The notes beneath the pieces were generated by a model. It worked only from the letters and a program-made list of their open reading frames with translations. It made no database searches and was not told where the DNA came from. A program made the position numbers and the translations under genes. A stretch of 64,000 bases of DNA from JAMOAD01 sp023621955 (GTDB taxonomy: Bacteria > Acidobacteriota > Aminicenantia > JAMOAD01), in the NCBI GenBank assembly GCA_035403085.1, contig DAONEM010000002.1:1-64000 (forward strand), given 5' to 3'. Shown in pieces: positions 24,860-32,605 of the stretch (position 1 is the stretch's first letter; each line of letters opens with the position of its first letter).

Positions 24860-25591
24860 TCAGGAGAGGGAAGAAATTCTCCAATAGTTGGAGAAGGAGA
24901 GGTCGAGACGAAAGCTCTTCTTGAAGAAGAGAAATCCCCCCGAGCCCTCCACGACCATGCGGCGGGGGTGCCAGACCCCCCGGGGCGCGGTTTCGTAGAA
25001 GGTCGTACTCTTCATGGAGCGCACCTTCTTGGGAAGGGGGGAGAGGGAGCTCTCCGTTTTCAAGGGAGCCCCGGTCTTCTCATCCAGCCAGGCCATACCC
25101 AGGGAGCGGAAGGGCCGTGCCTTTCCGTCCTTGAGGGACCTCCCCTCCTGGATGAAGCGGAAGAGGCGGCAACTCTTTCCCTCCAGAGTCTCCGAACGTC
25201 CGGTCTCTTGAACGAAGACCTTCGCCTCTGGGTTGAAGGGGGAATCCTGGAAGGGGAAGAGGCGGCTTCCCTCCCTTTTTTCCTCGGATTTTCTGAGCGC
25301 CTCCGTCCTGTCCCGGCCGTTTTGAAGGATCTTGAGAATCTCCCAGCGGTAGCCCTTGGGAGAGCCAGAAAAGGTCCGGATCCAAACCTCCCCCTCTCGG
25401 CGGGTCCGGCGGTCTCCCACCCGGAGAGAGCTTTTCTGAACGACGATTCCGGGGATTCGATTCCGGTTTTTCAAGAAGAAGGCCTGAGCCTTTTTCCAAA
25501 GCTCGGGAACCTGTCCCCCTCCGTTGGGTAGAGAAAGGAGGGGAAGGGAGAGGAAAAGAAGGAAAAGAAGAGGGCGGAGGCTCTTGACCAC
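24860..25591 (-). CDS. Exported LolA-like outer-membrane lipoprotein-sorting domain protein
   Basis: 243 aa from a GTG at 25591 with GGAG upstream. A signal peptide (MVKSLRPLLFLLFLSLPLLS) is followed by alternating beta strands such as GEVWIRTFSGSPKGYRWEIL, FVQETGRSETLEGKSCRLF, and a late WLDEKTGAPLKTESSL. The strand order and the D-x-x-T-G-x-P-L-K motif resemble the LolA/LppX-like family (outer membrane lipoprotein-sorting protein), which binds lipids or lipoprotein acyl chains in the periplasm. The similarity is structural in flavour and the call is tentative. It lies upstream of the M28 gene and is divergent from the TPR gene. Confidence 0.6.
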   Translation of the reverse strand: MVKSLRPLLFLLFLSLPLLSLPNGGGQVPELWKKAQAFFLKNRNRIPGIVVQKSSLRVGDRRTRREGEVWIRTFSGSPKGYRWEILKILQNGRDRTEALRKSEEKREGSRLFPFQDSPFNPEAKVFVQETGRSETLEGKSCRLFRFIQEGRSLKDGKARPFRSLGMAWLDEKTGAPLKTESSLSPLPKKVRSMKSTTFYETAPRGVWHPRRMVVEGSGGFLFFKKSFRLDLSFSNYWRISSLS

Positions 25592-25718
25592 GGTATCTCC
25601 AAAAAATTATCTCCCCTATTATGACATAAAGATGAGACCCGGAGGAAGGACGAAGAGAGGCCTTTTTCTTCTTTACCCGAAAGAGCCTTTGATGGCTCCG
25701 CTACGGAGCGCCTTCCCC
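25592..25718 (-). promoter_or_regulatory. Divergent region with candidate extended -10 promoter for the LolA-like gene
   Basis: On the minus strand TGTCATAAT lies about 35 bases before the GTG at 25591: a CATAAT -10 box with the TGn extension (about 25618-25626). No clear -35 is needed for such promoters. The rest of the stretch has no gene. Confidence 0.4.
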
Positions 25719-25747
25719 TTTACAGAATCGGGAATAGGCCGTAAAAT
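25719..25747 (+). promoter_or_regulatory. Sigma70-type promoter of the exported TPR gene
   Basis: TTTACA at 25719-25724, a 17-base spacer and TAAAAT at 25742-25747; the leader to the ATG at 25780 is about 26 bases and carries GGGAGG. Confidence 0.7.
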
Positions 25748-25779
25748 AGAGAGGTTACCCAATTCAAAGGGAGGATTTA

Positions 25780-26766
25780 ATGAAAAAAGCGCTTATTCTT
25801 TTTGTTGCCTGCACACTCTTTCTCGGAGGCCTTTCCCTCTTTGCCGCCGATAAAGACCAGAAGATTTCCAAAGACGCCGAAAAGATCATGAAGGAAGCTG
25901 ATAAGGCCTTCAAAGCCAAGGAGTTCGACAAGGCCCTGGAACTCTTTAAACAGGTTACCACCATGGAGCCTAACTACGCTTCCGCATGGTACGATGTCGC
26001 CGTGGTCTGTCAGAACCAGGGAAAGCTCGCCGAGGCTGCGGAGAGCGCCGAGAAGGCTTTTCAGCTTAAGCCCGACAACCCGAAGTTCAAAGAGATCCTC
26101 GTGAAAGACCTCGACTACCTTGGGAAGAAGGCCTTTCAGGACAAGGAAGCCGAGAAGGCCTACGGGTACATGAAACGGCTCCTGGCCGTGCCCGGCATGG
26201 AAACCGAAAACCCCGGCTTCTACCTCTCCGCTCTCTACATCGCCGGAGTCTCCGCCGTTCAGCTTGAGAAGGCCCCTGAGGCGGTTGAAATCTTCAAGAC
26301 CTTCCTCGGCGTGAGCAAGGATCCCCAGTTCAACGCGCTGGCGGAGTTCTTTGTCGGCCACAGCCTCTTCCTGGAGCTCGAGAAAGAGGTGAAGCCCATG
26401 AAGGATGAGATCCAGAAGATGGGAGACGAGAGAAACGCCAAGGCCGCCGACCCCACCATCAAGCAGGCCCAGAAGGACACGCTTCTTGCGGATTACGACA
26501 AGAAGATCTCTGGCGTGAAGGCCAAGATGGGCGAGACCGCCAAAGCCAAAGGGGAGATCGTCACCTACCTCGAGAAGTCCCTCTCCGTGAAGGCTGACAA
26601 CGAAGACGCCTTCGTGGACCTTGGGAACTACTACTACTACGCCAACGACCTGGACAAGTCGATCGAGACCTACAACAAGCTCATCGCCGCCTTCCCCCAG
26701 TCCGGAAACCTCTCCTCTTATAAGAGCTTCGTCGATTCTTTGACGAAAGAAAAGAGCGGGAAGTAA
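25780..26766 (+). CDS. Exported TPR protein
   Basis: 328 aa. A signal peptide (MKKALILFVACTLFLGGLSL, cleavage near FAA) is followed by TPR units: AFKAKEFDKALELFKQVTT, ASAWYDVAVVCQNQGKLAEA, a Lys/Glu-rich middle, and DAFVDLGNYYYYANDLDKSI with ETYNKLIAAFPQ. It should be a soluble periplasmic scaffold; no enzyme motif is present. Codons are less AGG-rich and more AAG/GCC-rich than in neighbours, which may mean strong expression. It has a good promoter and is followed, after a hairpin, by another TPR gene. Partners are unknown. Confidence 0.8.
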   Translation: MKKALILFVACTLFLGGLSLFAADKDQKISKDAEKIMKEADKAFKAKEFDKALELFKQVTTMEPNYASAWYDVAVVCQNQGKLAEAAESAEKAFQLKPDNPKFKEILVKDLDYLGKKAFQDKEAEKAYGYMKRLLAVPGMETENPGFYLSALYIAGVSAVQLEKAPEAVEIFKTFLGVSKDPQFNALAEFFVGHSLFLELEKEVKPMKDEIQKMGDERNAKAADPTIKQAQKDTLLADYDKKISGVKAKMGETAKAKGEIVTYLEKSLSVKADNEDAFVDLGNYYYYANDLDKSIETYNKLIAAFPQSGNLSSYKSFVDSLTKEKSGK

Positions 26767-26805
26767 TCTGAGAGACGAAAGAAAGGGAACGAAAGTTTAA
26801 ACTTG

Positions 26806-26839
26806 CCCCGGATCGAGGAGTAGGCTCCCCGATCCGGGG
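26806..26839 (+). terminator. Hairpin between the two TPR genes (attenuator-like)
   Basis: CCCCGGATCG (26806-26815) pairs with CGATCCGGGG (26830-26839), and GGAG with CTCC inside, closing a 4-base loop. No T run follows, so it may be a partial terminator or a processing/stability element that sets the ratio of the two TPR proteins. Confidence 0.5.
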
Positions 26840-26916
26840 TTCCGCATTCCAAGAGAAGCGAGACAGACAACATAACGATCAAGAGCCCCTCGAGTCAGGA
26901 GGGGTGGGAGGAAAAG

Positions 26917-27864
26917 ATGAAGAAAAAAGCACTCCTGTTTTCCCTTACGGTTCTCCTTATGGCAGGGGTCATCTTCGCCCAGGAAGGCAGGGGCGGAGGA
27001 CGCCTCATGGGTGAAGTCGTCGACGAGAGCGGGAAGGCTCTGGAAGGGGCGAAGATCAAACTCGCCTACGTTGAATACAAGTACAAGGCCGAAACGGTCT
27101 CCAACGATAAGGGTCAGTGGGGTTTCATCGGTATCGGGAAAGGAACCGTTATCGTCACGGCGGAGAAAGAGGGTTTCGTGATGGGGCAGATTCAGCTGGG
27201 GGTCAGCGGCGCCAACAAGAACCCTACACAGAAGATTGTTCTTCAGAAGCCCCAAAGCGCCGCCGCCGATCCGGCGAGCGCGTTTTTCGTGAAGGGATCC
27301 GACCTCTACGATCAAGGAAAGTACGAAGAGGCCAAGGAGGCTTTCACCCAGTTTTTAGCGGAGAACCCCACCGCATCGAGGGTGAGGGTGAACATCGGCA
27401 ACTGTCTCCTGAACCTCGGGAAGTACGACGAGGCGATCGCCGAGTTTGAGAAACTGGCCGCCGAGCTGGAGGCCAAACCGGTCGACCCCGAGACGACGAC
27501 TCTGAAGGCGCAGGTGTACGCAAGCATCGCGGATACCTACATGCGCCAGGATAAGTTTGAACAGGCCATGGAGTTCTTCAAGAAGGCCTTGGCGTGTAAC
27601 CCCGGTGACCCGGCCATCCCTTTCAACATCGGCGAGATTATGCTCAACGCCGGCAACGGGACCGAAGCCGTCAAGTACTACAACATTGCCATTCAGATTA
27701 AGCCCCAATGGGCCAAGGCGTACATGAAGTTGGGATATGCCTACTTGAACCAAGGCGATACGACCTCTGCGGTGACAAACCTCAAGAAGTTTTTAGAGTT
27801 GGCTCCCGAGGACCCCGAGGCCGGCGCCGTTCAGGGCGTTATCAAGAGTCTGACGAAGAAATAA
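26917..27864 (+). CDS. Exported protein with carboxypeptidase-regulatory-like domain and TPRs
   Basis: 315 aa. A signal peptide (MKKKALLFSLTVLLMAGVIFA) is followed by a carboxypeptidase-regulatory-like (transthyretin-type) beta domain (about 25-110: LMGEVVDESGKALEGAKIKL, DNKGQWGFIGIGKGT-type turns) and TPR repeats (about 125-310: SDLYDQGKYEEAKEAFTQFL, VNIGNCLLNLGKYDEAIAEF, YMRQDKFEQAMEFFKKAL, YMKLGYAYLNQGDTTSAVTN). Such proteins are expected in the periplasm or at the outer membrane, and bind other proteins or cell-wall material. The ATG follows GGGAGG. A strong terminator ends the unit. Confidence 0.82.
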   Translation: MKKKALLFSLTVLLMAGVIFAQEGRGGGRLMGEVVDESGKALEGAKIKLAYVEYKYKAETVSNDKGQWGFIGIGKGTVIVTAEKEGFVMGQIQLGVSGANKNPTQKIVLQKPQSAAADPASAFFVKGSDLYDQGKYEEAKEAFTQFLAENPTASRVRVNIGNCLLNLGKYDEAIAEFEKLAAELEAKPVDPETTTLKAQVYASIADTYMRQDKFEQAMEFFKKALACNPGDPAIPFNIGEIMLNAGNGTEAVKYYNIAIQIKPQWAKAYMKLGYAYLNQGDTTSAVTNLKKFLELAPEDPEAGAVQGVIKSLTKK

Positions 27865-27905
27865 AGAAGCGGTTTATCACTTCCGCAGGAGATAAACCTA
27901 AGCGA

Positions 27906-27941
27906 GGCTCCCGAAGGGTTTCCCTTCGGGAGCCTTTTTTT
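27906..27941 (+). terminator. Strong intrinsic terminator
   Basis: GGCTCCCGAAGGG (27906-27918), loop TTT, CCCTTCGGGAGCC (27922-27934), then seven T. It ends the TPR transcript 41 bases after its stop codon. Confidence 0.93.
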
Positions 27942-28030
27942 GTCCTCCCCTCCGAAGCGTCTCCCAGGCCTCTACAATGCCGTCGGAATGGCCTAACCCT
28001 CTTTCAAGAGACGCGCGTTGGTAGCGCCCC

Positions 28031-28453
28031 TTATTCGGGAACGACCAGAACCTGTCCGGGCACGATGGTGTCGGGGTCTTTCAGCTTATCCTTGTTGGCC
28101 TCGTAGATTCTCTTGTAAAGGGAGGCATCCCCGTAGTAGGTCTTGGCGATCTTGGAGAGGGTGTCTCCGGGAACGACCACGTGAACCCTCAGAGCGTGGG
28201 GGGGCGTCTCCTGCCCTCCTAGGTCATCCTTGAGGAAGGTGATCTCAGCGATCAGATCCTGGGAAAAATGGCGGTTCACCAACTTGATCTGGTCCCACAC
28301 CTTGAAAGAGTCACTCTTTGTCTTGGCCTCTCCGCGGATGACCAGCTTGTTCTCTTGAAGGTGAACGTTTTTCAGCTGAACCCCAAGGTTGTTCATGAGG
28401 TTCAGGACAGACTGGTACTTCAGCTTGAGCTGTTCCAGGGTAGGTGTTGTCAT
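28031..28453 (-). CDS. BON-LysM protein, Kbp/YgaU-like
   Basis: 140 aa from the ATG at 28453 (GGAGGGGCC upstream); an in-frame upstream start at 28480 is less likely. The N-terminal part has a BON-like helix-strand pattern (ENKLVIRGEAKTKSDS) and the C-terminal 50 residues are a LysM domain (HVVVPGDTLSKIAKTYYGD, YEANKDKL, VPGQVLVVPE). E. coli Kbp (YgaU) has the same order, a similar size and a very similar LysM; it binds potassium in the cytoplasm. As in Kbp, there is no signal peptide. The potassium role is inferred from architecture only. Confidence 0.8.
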   Translation of the reverse strand: MTTPTLEQLKLKYQSVLNLMNNLGVQLKNVHLQENKLVIRGEAKTKSDSFKVWDQIKLVNRHFSQDLIAEITFLKDDLGGQETPPHALRVHVVVPGDTLSKIAKTYYGDASLYKRIYEANKDKLKDPDTIVPGQVLVVPE

Positions 28454-28504
28454 GGCCCCTCCTTGAAAGAGAAATTCCAAAGGTGAAAAGGGCGTTCCAC
28501 AATA

Positions 28505-28533
28505 ATGGTAGTGTGGCCTCTCGACCTTGTCAA
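28505..28533 (-). promoter_or_regulatory. Sigma70-type promoter of the BON-LysM gene
   Basis: On the minus strand TTGACA (28528-28533), a 17-base spacer and TACCAT (28505-28510), about 50 bases before the ATG. The -35 is consensus. Confidence 0.65.
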
Positions 28534-28595
28534 GAAGAGGGGGTTTTAGACGGCTGGGGTGCCGTGGAAAGGAAGGGAAAGCGGGAAGTGATGGA

Positions 28596-28672
<77 letters not shown>

Positions 28673-28693
28673 ATGGTTGAGCTATAGAATACC

Positions 28694-28734
28694 AAAAAAA
28701 AGGGGGGAGGAAAAGGCTTTCCTCCCCCTTTTTT
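28694..28734. terminator. Bidirectional intrinsic terminator
   Basis: A run of eight A (28694-28701), a stem GGGGGAGGAAA/TTTCCTCCCCC with loop AGGC, and a run of T (28729-28734). On the minus strand it ends the TPR lipoprotein transcript 31 bases after its stop; it also works in the plus direction. Confidence 0.88.
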
Positions 28735-28764
28735 ACCTCATCGCCGGAGCGATGGGCTGAAACT

Positions 28765-30153
28765 TTATTTCTTTTCGAGCTCTTTCTCAAGCTTGGAGCG
28801 CTGTTGGAGCCGCTTGTAGAGCATCTGGAACTTCTCTACGTTCTCTTGAGCCTTCGCCGAGTAGGTCTTTTCGTTCTTCGGATCGTACTTGATCATCTCA
28901 CGGTAGAGAAGGTTGATGTAGGCGTAGGGTTCGGGGTAGTTCTCGTCGAGCTCCACGGCCCTTGTCAGCGCCTTCATCCCCTTTTCAACAACCGCCTTCC
29001 TCTCGTTGTCAGGAAGCATCTGCCGCTTGAAGCTCTTGGTCCAGCTGAAGACGCCCAAGGTGTAGTAGGCTTCCGCACGCTTCCTGGTATCAACGTTGGG
29101 GTCCTTCTCGAGGATGTCGATACGCTTCTGAACAGAGGTCAAAGCGTCGTCGTACTTTTGCTTCCCCATGTAGTAGTTGGCGACGTAGAGGTAACCGTCC
29201 GGGTCATCAGGGTTGGCGTCGATGGCCTTCTTGAAGTACTCCAGGGTCTTATCGTCTTTGCCGTACTTGCTGTAGAACTCGGCGATGACGAAGAAGCTCT
29301 TGGAGGTGGCGTAAGAGCTGTCAAGAATGCGGAGGTAGTACCTCTCGGCCATGTCGAAGTTGCTGAGGTTGTTGTAGAGTTCGCCAAGGCTCAGGAGCGG
29401 ATCCACTGAGGCGGTGTTGTAGTACTTCACAACCAGGGCGTTCCCCAGGGCGCGCATGGCCCTGATAGTGTTCTTCTCCATGAGCTTGCGGGTGGAATCG
29501 TTCATGGGGGGCTGAGGGGCTGGGGCTTCGTCGGCTTTCTTCTCGCCGTCGGCAGGTTGCTGTGCGTCGCCGGGCTGGGAGATGACGTTGGCCTGCTGAG
29601 CCTTCTTCTTCGCCTCTTCTTCGGCCTTCTTCTTGGCGGCGATAGCGGCCTTATCGGCCTCTACCTTCTTGAAGAGTTCGGCGATCTGGGGGTCAACGGA
29701 GACCAGGGCCTTAGTGGAAGTCACGGCGGCGGGGGGCGTATCGGGAAGATTGATTCCCTTCACGTACTCTGCGAACTCCGGGTAGCTCTCATCACCAAGC
29801 GTGTTGAGGTTGAAGACGATCTCACGGAGCTGGTTGGCATCGGTAGCGTTCTCCATCTTGTTGGTCAGAGAGGTCACCAATTTGTCATCCAGGGGGACAC
29901 CCACCTTGTAGAGCTGCTGGTAGCAGGAGGCGAGGTAATAGTAGGCGGGGATATAGGAGGGGTCGATCTTCAAAACCCGAGTGTACTCTTCGGCGGCGAC
30001 CTTGTAATCCTCTTCCGTGAATTTCGCGTTGGCCTTCTTAAAGAAGTAGTTGGCCTTCAGCTTGGAATATTTGAGATCCTGACAGGAGACTGAGAATAGG
30101 AAGGCGAAGGCTAACGTTATAGACAAGAGCCTTAGGAACTTACCTTTATTCAT
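28765..30153 (-). CDS. TPR lipoprotein
   Basis: 462 aa. The N-terminus MNKGKFLRLLSITLAFAFLF ends in a lipobox (SVSC, Cys 24), so the protein should be lipid-anchored. TPR units follow: FKKANAKFTEEDYKVAAEEY with IPAYYYLASCYQQL, then after an Ala/Lys/Gln-rich linker (about 165-220) LSLGELYNNLSNFDMAERYY, EFYSKYGKDDKTLEYFKKAI, YLYVANYYMGKQKYDDALTS and YTLGVFSWTKSFKRQ. The C-terminus is a charged coil. It probably serves as an outer- or inner-membrane scaffold; no partner can be named. A monocistronic unit with a good promoter and terminator. Confidence 0.85.
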   Translation of the reverse strand: MNKGKFLRLLSITLAFAFLFSVSCQDLKYSKLKANYFFKKANAKFTEEDYKVAAEEYTRVLKIDPSYIPAYYYLASCYQQLYKVGVPLDDKLVTSLTNKMENATDANQLREIVFNLNTLGDESYPEFAEYVKGINLPDTPPAAVTSTKALVSVDPQIAELFKKVEADKAAIAAKKKAEEEAKKKAQQANVISQPGDAQQPADGEKKADEAPAPQPPMNDSTRKLMEKNTIRAMRALGNALVVKYYNTASVDPLLSLGELYNNLSNFDMAERYYLRILDSSYATSKSFFVIAEFYSKYGKDDKTLEYFKKAIDANPDDPDGYLYVANYYMGKQKYDDALTSVQKRIDILEKDPNVDTRKRAEAYYTLGVFSWTKSFKRQMLPDNERKAVVEKGMKALTRAVELDENYPEPYAYINLLYREMIKYDPKNEKTYSAKAQENVEKFQMLYKRLQQRSKLEKELEKK

Positions 30154-30178
30154 ACTTACCTCCTAGAATGTATGGAAT

Positions 30179-30207
30179 AGTGTAAAAGAAAAGGGCGAAA
30201 AAATCAA
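30179..30207 (-). promoter_or_regulatory. Sigma70-type promoter of the TPR lipoprotein gene
   Basis: On the minus strand TTGATT (30202-30207), a 17-base T-rich spacer and TACACT (30179-30184), 25 bases before the ATG; AGGAGG lies in the short leader. Confidence 0.65.
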
Positions 30208-30222
30208 GCCTCATTATCCTTG

Positions 30223-31491
30223 TCAGTAAAGGAGTTCGCCATTTTTCAGGAGAATCTCCCCCTCTTTGACGACCATCTCCAAGGGATCCAGAGAGGGGGA
30301 GTAGAAGAGCTCCCGGTAGTGGGGGACATCGAAAACGAGAAGGTCCATCTTCTTGCCCGGAGCAAGGGAGCCTACGGAATCCTGAACCCCTATGGCGCAG
30401 GCCCCGTTGATGGTGGAGGCGGCGATCGCCTCCTCCATGCGGAATTCCGAAAGGAAGACCCCCAAGCGGAGGGCGAAGAGCATCCGGTGGATCATGGAAC
30501 TTCCGGGGTTGAAATCTGTCCCCAAGGCAACGGCGACTCCGGAATCGATCATCTTCCTGACCGGAGCGGAGGAACGGGTCCGAAGGAAGAAGTAGACGCC
30601 CGGGAGGACGACGGCGACGGTGGAAGAGGCCGCCAAGGCGGTGATTCCGGAATCGGAGATCTTCAAGAGGTGTTCGGCGCTGACGCAACCCAAGGAGGCG
30701 GCCAGCGCGGCTCCCCCTTGGTCGGTGAACTCGTCGGCGTGAAGCTTCAGCTCGAAACCTGAATTTCTGGCGGCTTCGAGCATCCTTCGGATCTCTTCGG
30801 GGGTGAAGATTCCCTCCTCCAGGAAGGCGTCAAAGAAGCGGGCTCTCTTGAGAGAGGCGACCAGGGGGATATGGTGAGAGATCAGGGCGTCCAGATACTC
30901 CTCCTTCTTCTCTCCCGGGGGAACATCGTGCCCCCCCATGTAGGTGGAGACGATGTCGACGGGATGGATCTCCTTCAGGACCTTGAGAGCCTCCAACTGT
31001 TTGAGCTCCCCCGCCTCATCCAAACCGTAGCCGCTCTTGGCCTCTATGGTTGTCGCTCCTCCCCGGACCATCTCATCCAGCCGCTTCTGGCAGACCGAGA
31101 CAAGGTCCTGAAGGGGGATCTCCCGGGTCGCCTTCACCGTAGCCTTGATGCCCATCCCCTTTCTCTGGAGCTCCAGGTAAGAGATGCCGTCGAGCTTCAT
31201 CTTGAACTCTTCCGAGCGGTCTCCCGCGAAGGGAAGGTGGGTGTGGGAGTCGACGAAGCCTGGGGTGACGATCTTCCCAGTGGCGTCGATCTCCACGGCC
31301 TCTTCGGTGAGCTTGGCCTTCTCCCGGAAGAGGGCTTCGTCTCCGACGAAGACGATTTTCCCCTGGCGGGAACCGATCCATCCCTTCTCAATGATTCCCA
31401 GATCCGAAAGGGCCGCTCCTCTGCGGGGAGCTTCGCCGTAGAGGGTCAGCAGTTGGGAACAGTTTTTGACTAGAAAATCCACAAGTATCAT
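30223..31491 (-). CDS. hutI: Imidazolonepropionase
   Basis: 422 aa, the usual length. Amidohydrolase-fold enzyme of histidine breakdown that opens 4-imidazolone-5-propanoate to N-formimino-L-glutamate. Diagnostic segments: GFVDSHTHLPFAGDR (metal His pair and substrate loop), IEAKSGYGLD, STYMGGHDVP, LHADEF (metal/catalytic His and Glu), SAEHLL, and LGTDFNPGS with the late Asp. GGAGG lies five bases before the ATG. No other hut gene is in the window; it is the last gene of the ymdB-xse-isp-dxs-rtcB operon, an odd setting. Confidence 0.93.
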   Translation of the reverse strand: MILVDFLVKNCSQLLTLYGEAPRRGAALSDLGIIEKGWIGSRQGKIVFVGDEALFREKAKLTEEAVEIDATGKIVTPGFVDSHTHLPFAGDRSEEFKMKLDGISYLELQRKGMGIKATVKATREIPLQDLVSVCQKRLDEMVRGGATTIEAKSGYGLDEAGELKQLEALKVLKEIHPVDIVSTYMGGHDVPPGEKKEEYLDALISHHIPLVASLKRARFFDAFLEEGIFTPEEIRRMLEAARNSGFELKLHADEFTDQGGAALAASLGCVSAEHLLKISDSGITALAASSTVAVVLPGVYFFLRTRSSAPVRKMIDSGVAVALGTDFNPGSSMIHRMLFALRLGVFLSEFRMEEAIAASTINGACAIGVQDSVGSLAPGKKMDLLVFDVPHYRELFYSPSLDPLEMVVKEGEILLKNGELLY

Positions 31492-31510
31492 CTATCCTCC
31501 CGATGGTCCC

Positions 31511-32605
31511 CTATGCCCGAAGGTCGATGGCTCCGGAAGTGAGGGACCACCCATCTAAAAAGAACTCCTGGTCCGAAGGGTCCAGGGCGTGAAAATCGGC
31601 GAAGATCTTTTCGAAGTAGGGTGAAAGGGCGTGTTCCAAGGCGGGAACGGCTCCCTTGAGCTGTTCGAGGGTCTCCTCGCGACAAGAGGAGATGTCCAGG
31701 CGCAGAACATGGCCGACTTGGGAGAGGTCGATCCCCAGCGGGCCGAGGTTGGAGAGGTCAAGGTTCAGGGAGAGACGGTTCAGACGGAACGAGGTTCCCT
31801 GGGAGGAGCTCTCCTCCTGACGGTACTCGACCTTGGCCATTCCCGATCCCGAGGAACCATCCAAGAGGAAGGGGACCAAGAGGGAGAGGGTCTGGATACT
31901 CTCCCCTCCCTCGGTGAGGGGAAGCGCTTTGAGGGCGACGTTAGCCTCACGGAGGGAGGCGGTGAGTTCCTCGACGCTCCGGGTTTGTGCGGAAGGGGAG
32001 CTGGAGGGAAGGGGAGAATCCTTTGAGGGGGAGGGGACAAGGTTCTCCAGCGTCTGCAAGAGCTCGCGGGCCTCTTGGGGGAGGGGCTCGGCGGAGTTGG
32101 GCGAGATCTTTGTCAGAAGCTCTTTCAAGGGAAGTTCCTTGGAGTCGTTGAGAAAGAAGGTGAAGAGGCCTTGCCAACGGGAGGGAGCCCCTTGGGGAAG
32201 GGAGCGGAGAAGGGCCGCCAGAGGAGTCGCCGAGGAGGAGGGGGAGGAGAGGGCCGAGACGAGCTCCTTGGCGGTTTGGGCCAACTTTCCGTGGAGCTCC
32301 GTAAGGGGCTGGGCCGCTTGGGCGGGAGAGGAGCTTCCTCTGCCGGGAACGACCAGCTCCAGCTTGGGCTGAGGGGCTCCCTCCCGGACCCTCAACAACA
32401 GGCTCTCCCCCTCTTGGGCCTTCCAGGGAAGGTCGGCCTTTAGACGGAAAGAGCCGAAGTCCAAGAGGGCCTCTTTGTCAGAGGCGGAGACCACCGTCGC
32501 CTTGAGAAGGTCTCCGGAGCGGAGGGCCTTGATGGAGAGCAGAGACTTCTCGATCTCCGAGAAACGGACGTTGATCTCCAAGGGGAGAGAGGGCCCTATC
32601 TTCAT
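31511..32605 (-). CDS. FliK-like protein of unknown role
   Basis: 364 aa from the ATG at 32605, which overlaps the rtcB stop (ATGA). The N-terminal part (about 20-85) has the beta pattern seen in FliK-like proteins (LLKATVVSASDKEALLDFGS, then a G-E-S-L-L-L-R-V motif). The middle (about 90-230) is low complexity, Ser/Pro/Leu rich. The C-terminal 110 residues resemble the FliK C-terminal domain (Flg_hook: LNLDLSNLGPLGIDLSQVGH, then a long helix). FliK measures hook length and switches flagellar export specificity, but no flagellar gene lies in the window. It could be a repurposed homologue or belong to a distant flagellar set. Confidence 0.55.
   Translation of the reverse strand: MKIGPSLPLEINVRFSEIEKSLLSIKALRSGDLLKATVVSASDKEALLDFGSFRLKADLPWKAQEGESLLLRVREGAPQPKLELVVPGRGSSSPAQAAQPLTELHGKLAQTAKELVSALSSPSSSATPLAALLRSLPQGAPSRWQGLFTFFLNDSKELPLKELLTKISPNSAEPLPQEARELLQTLENLVPSPSKDSPLPSSSPSAQTRSVEELTASLREANVALKALPLTEGGESIQTLSLLVPFLLDGSSGSGMAKVEYRQEESSSQGTSFRLNRLSLNLDLSNLGPLGIDLSQVGHVLRLDISSCREETLEQLKGAVPALEHALSPYFEKIFADFHALDPSDQEFFLDGWSLTSGAIDLRA

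Noticed and set aside
30223..32605. Histidine-degradation or flagellar gene cluster
   Set aside because: Only hutI and a FliK-like gene are present; no hutH/hutU/hutG or flagellar genes are seen on either side.
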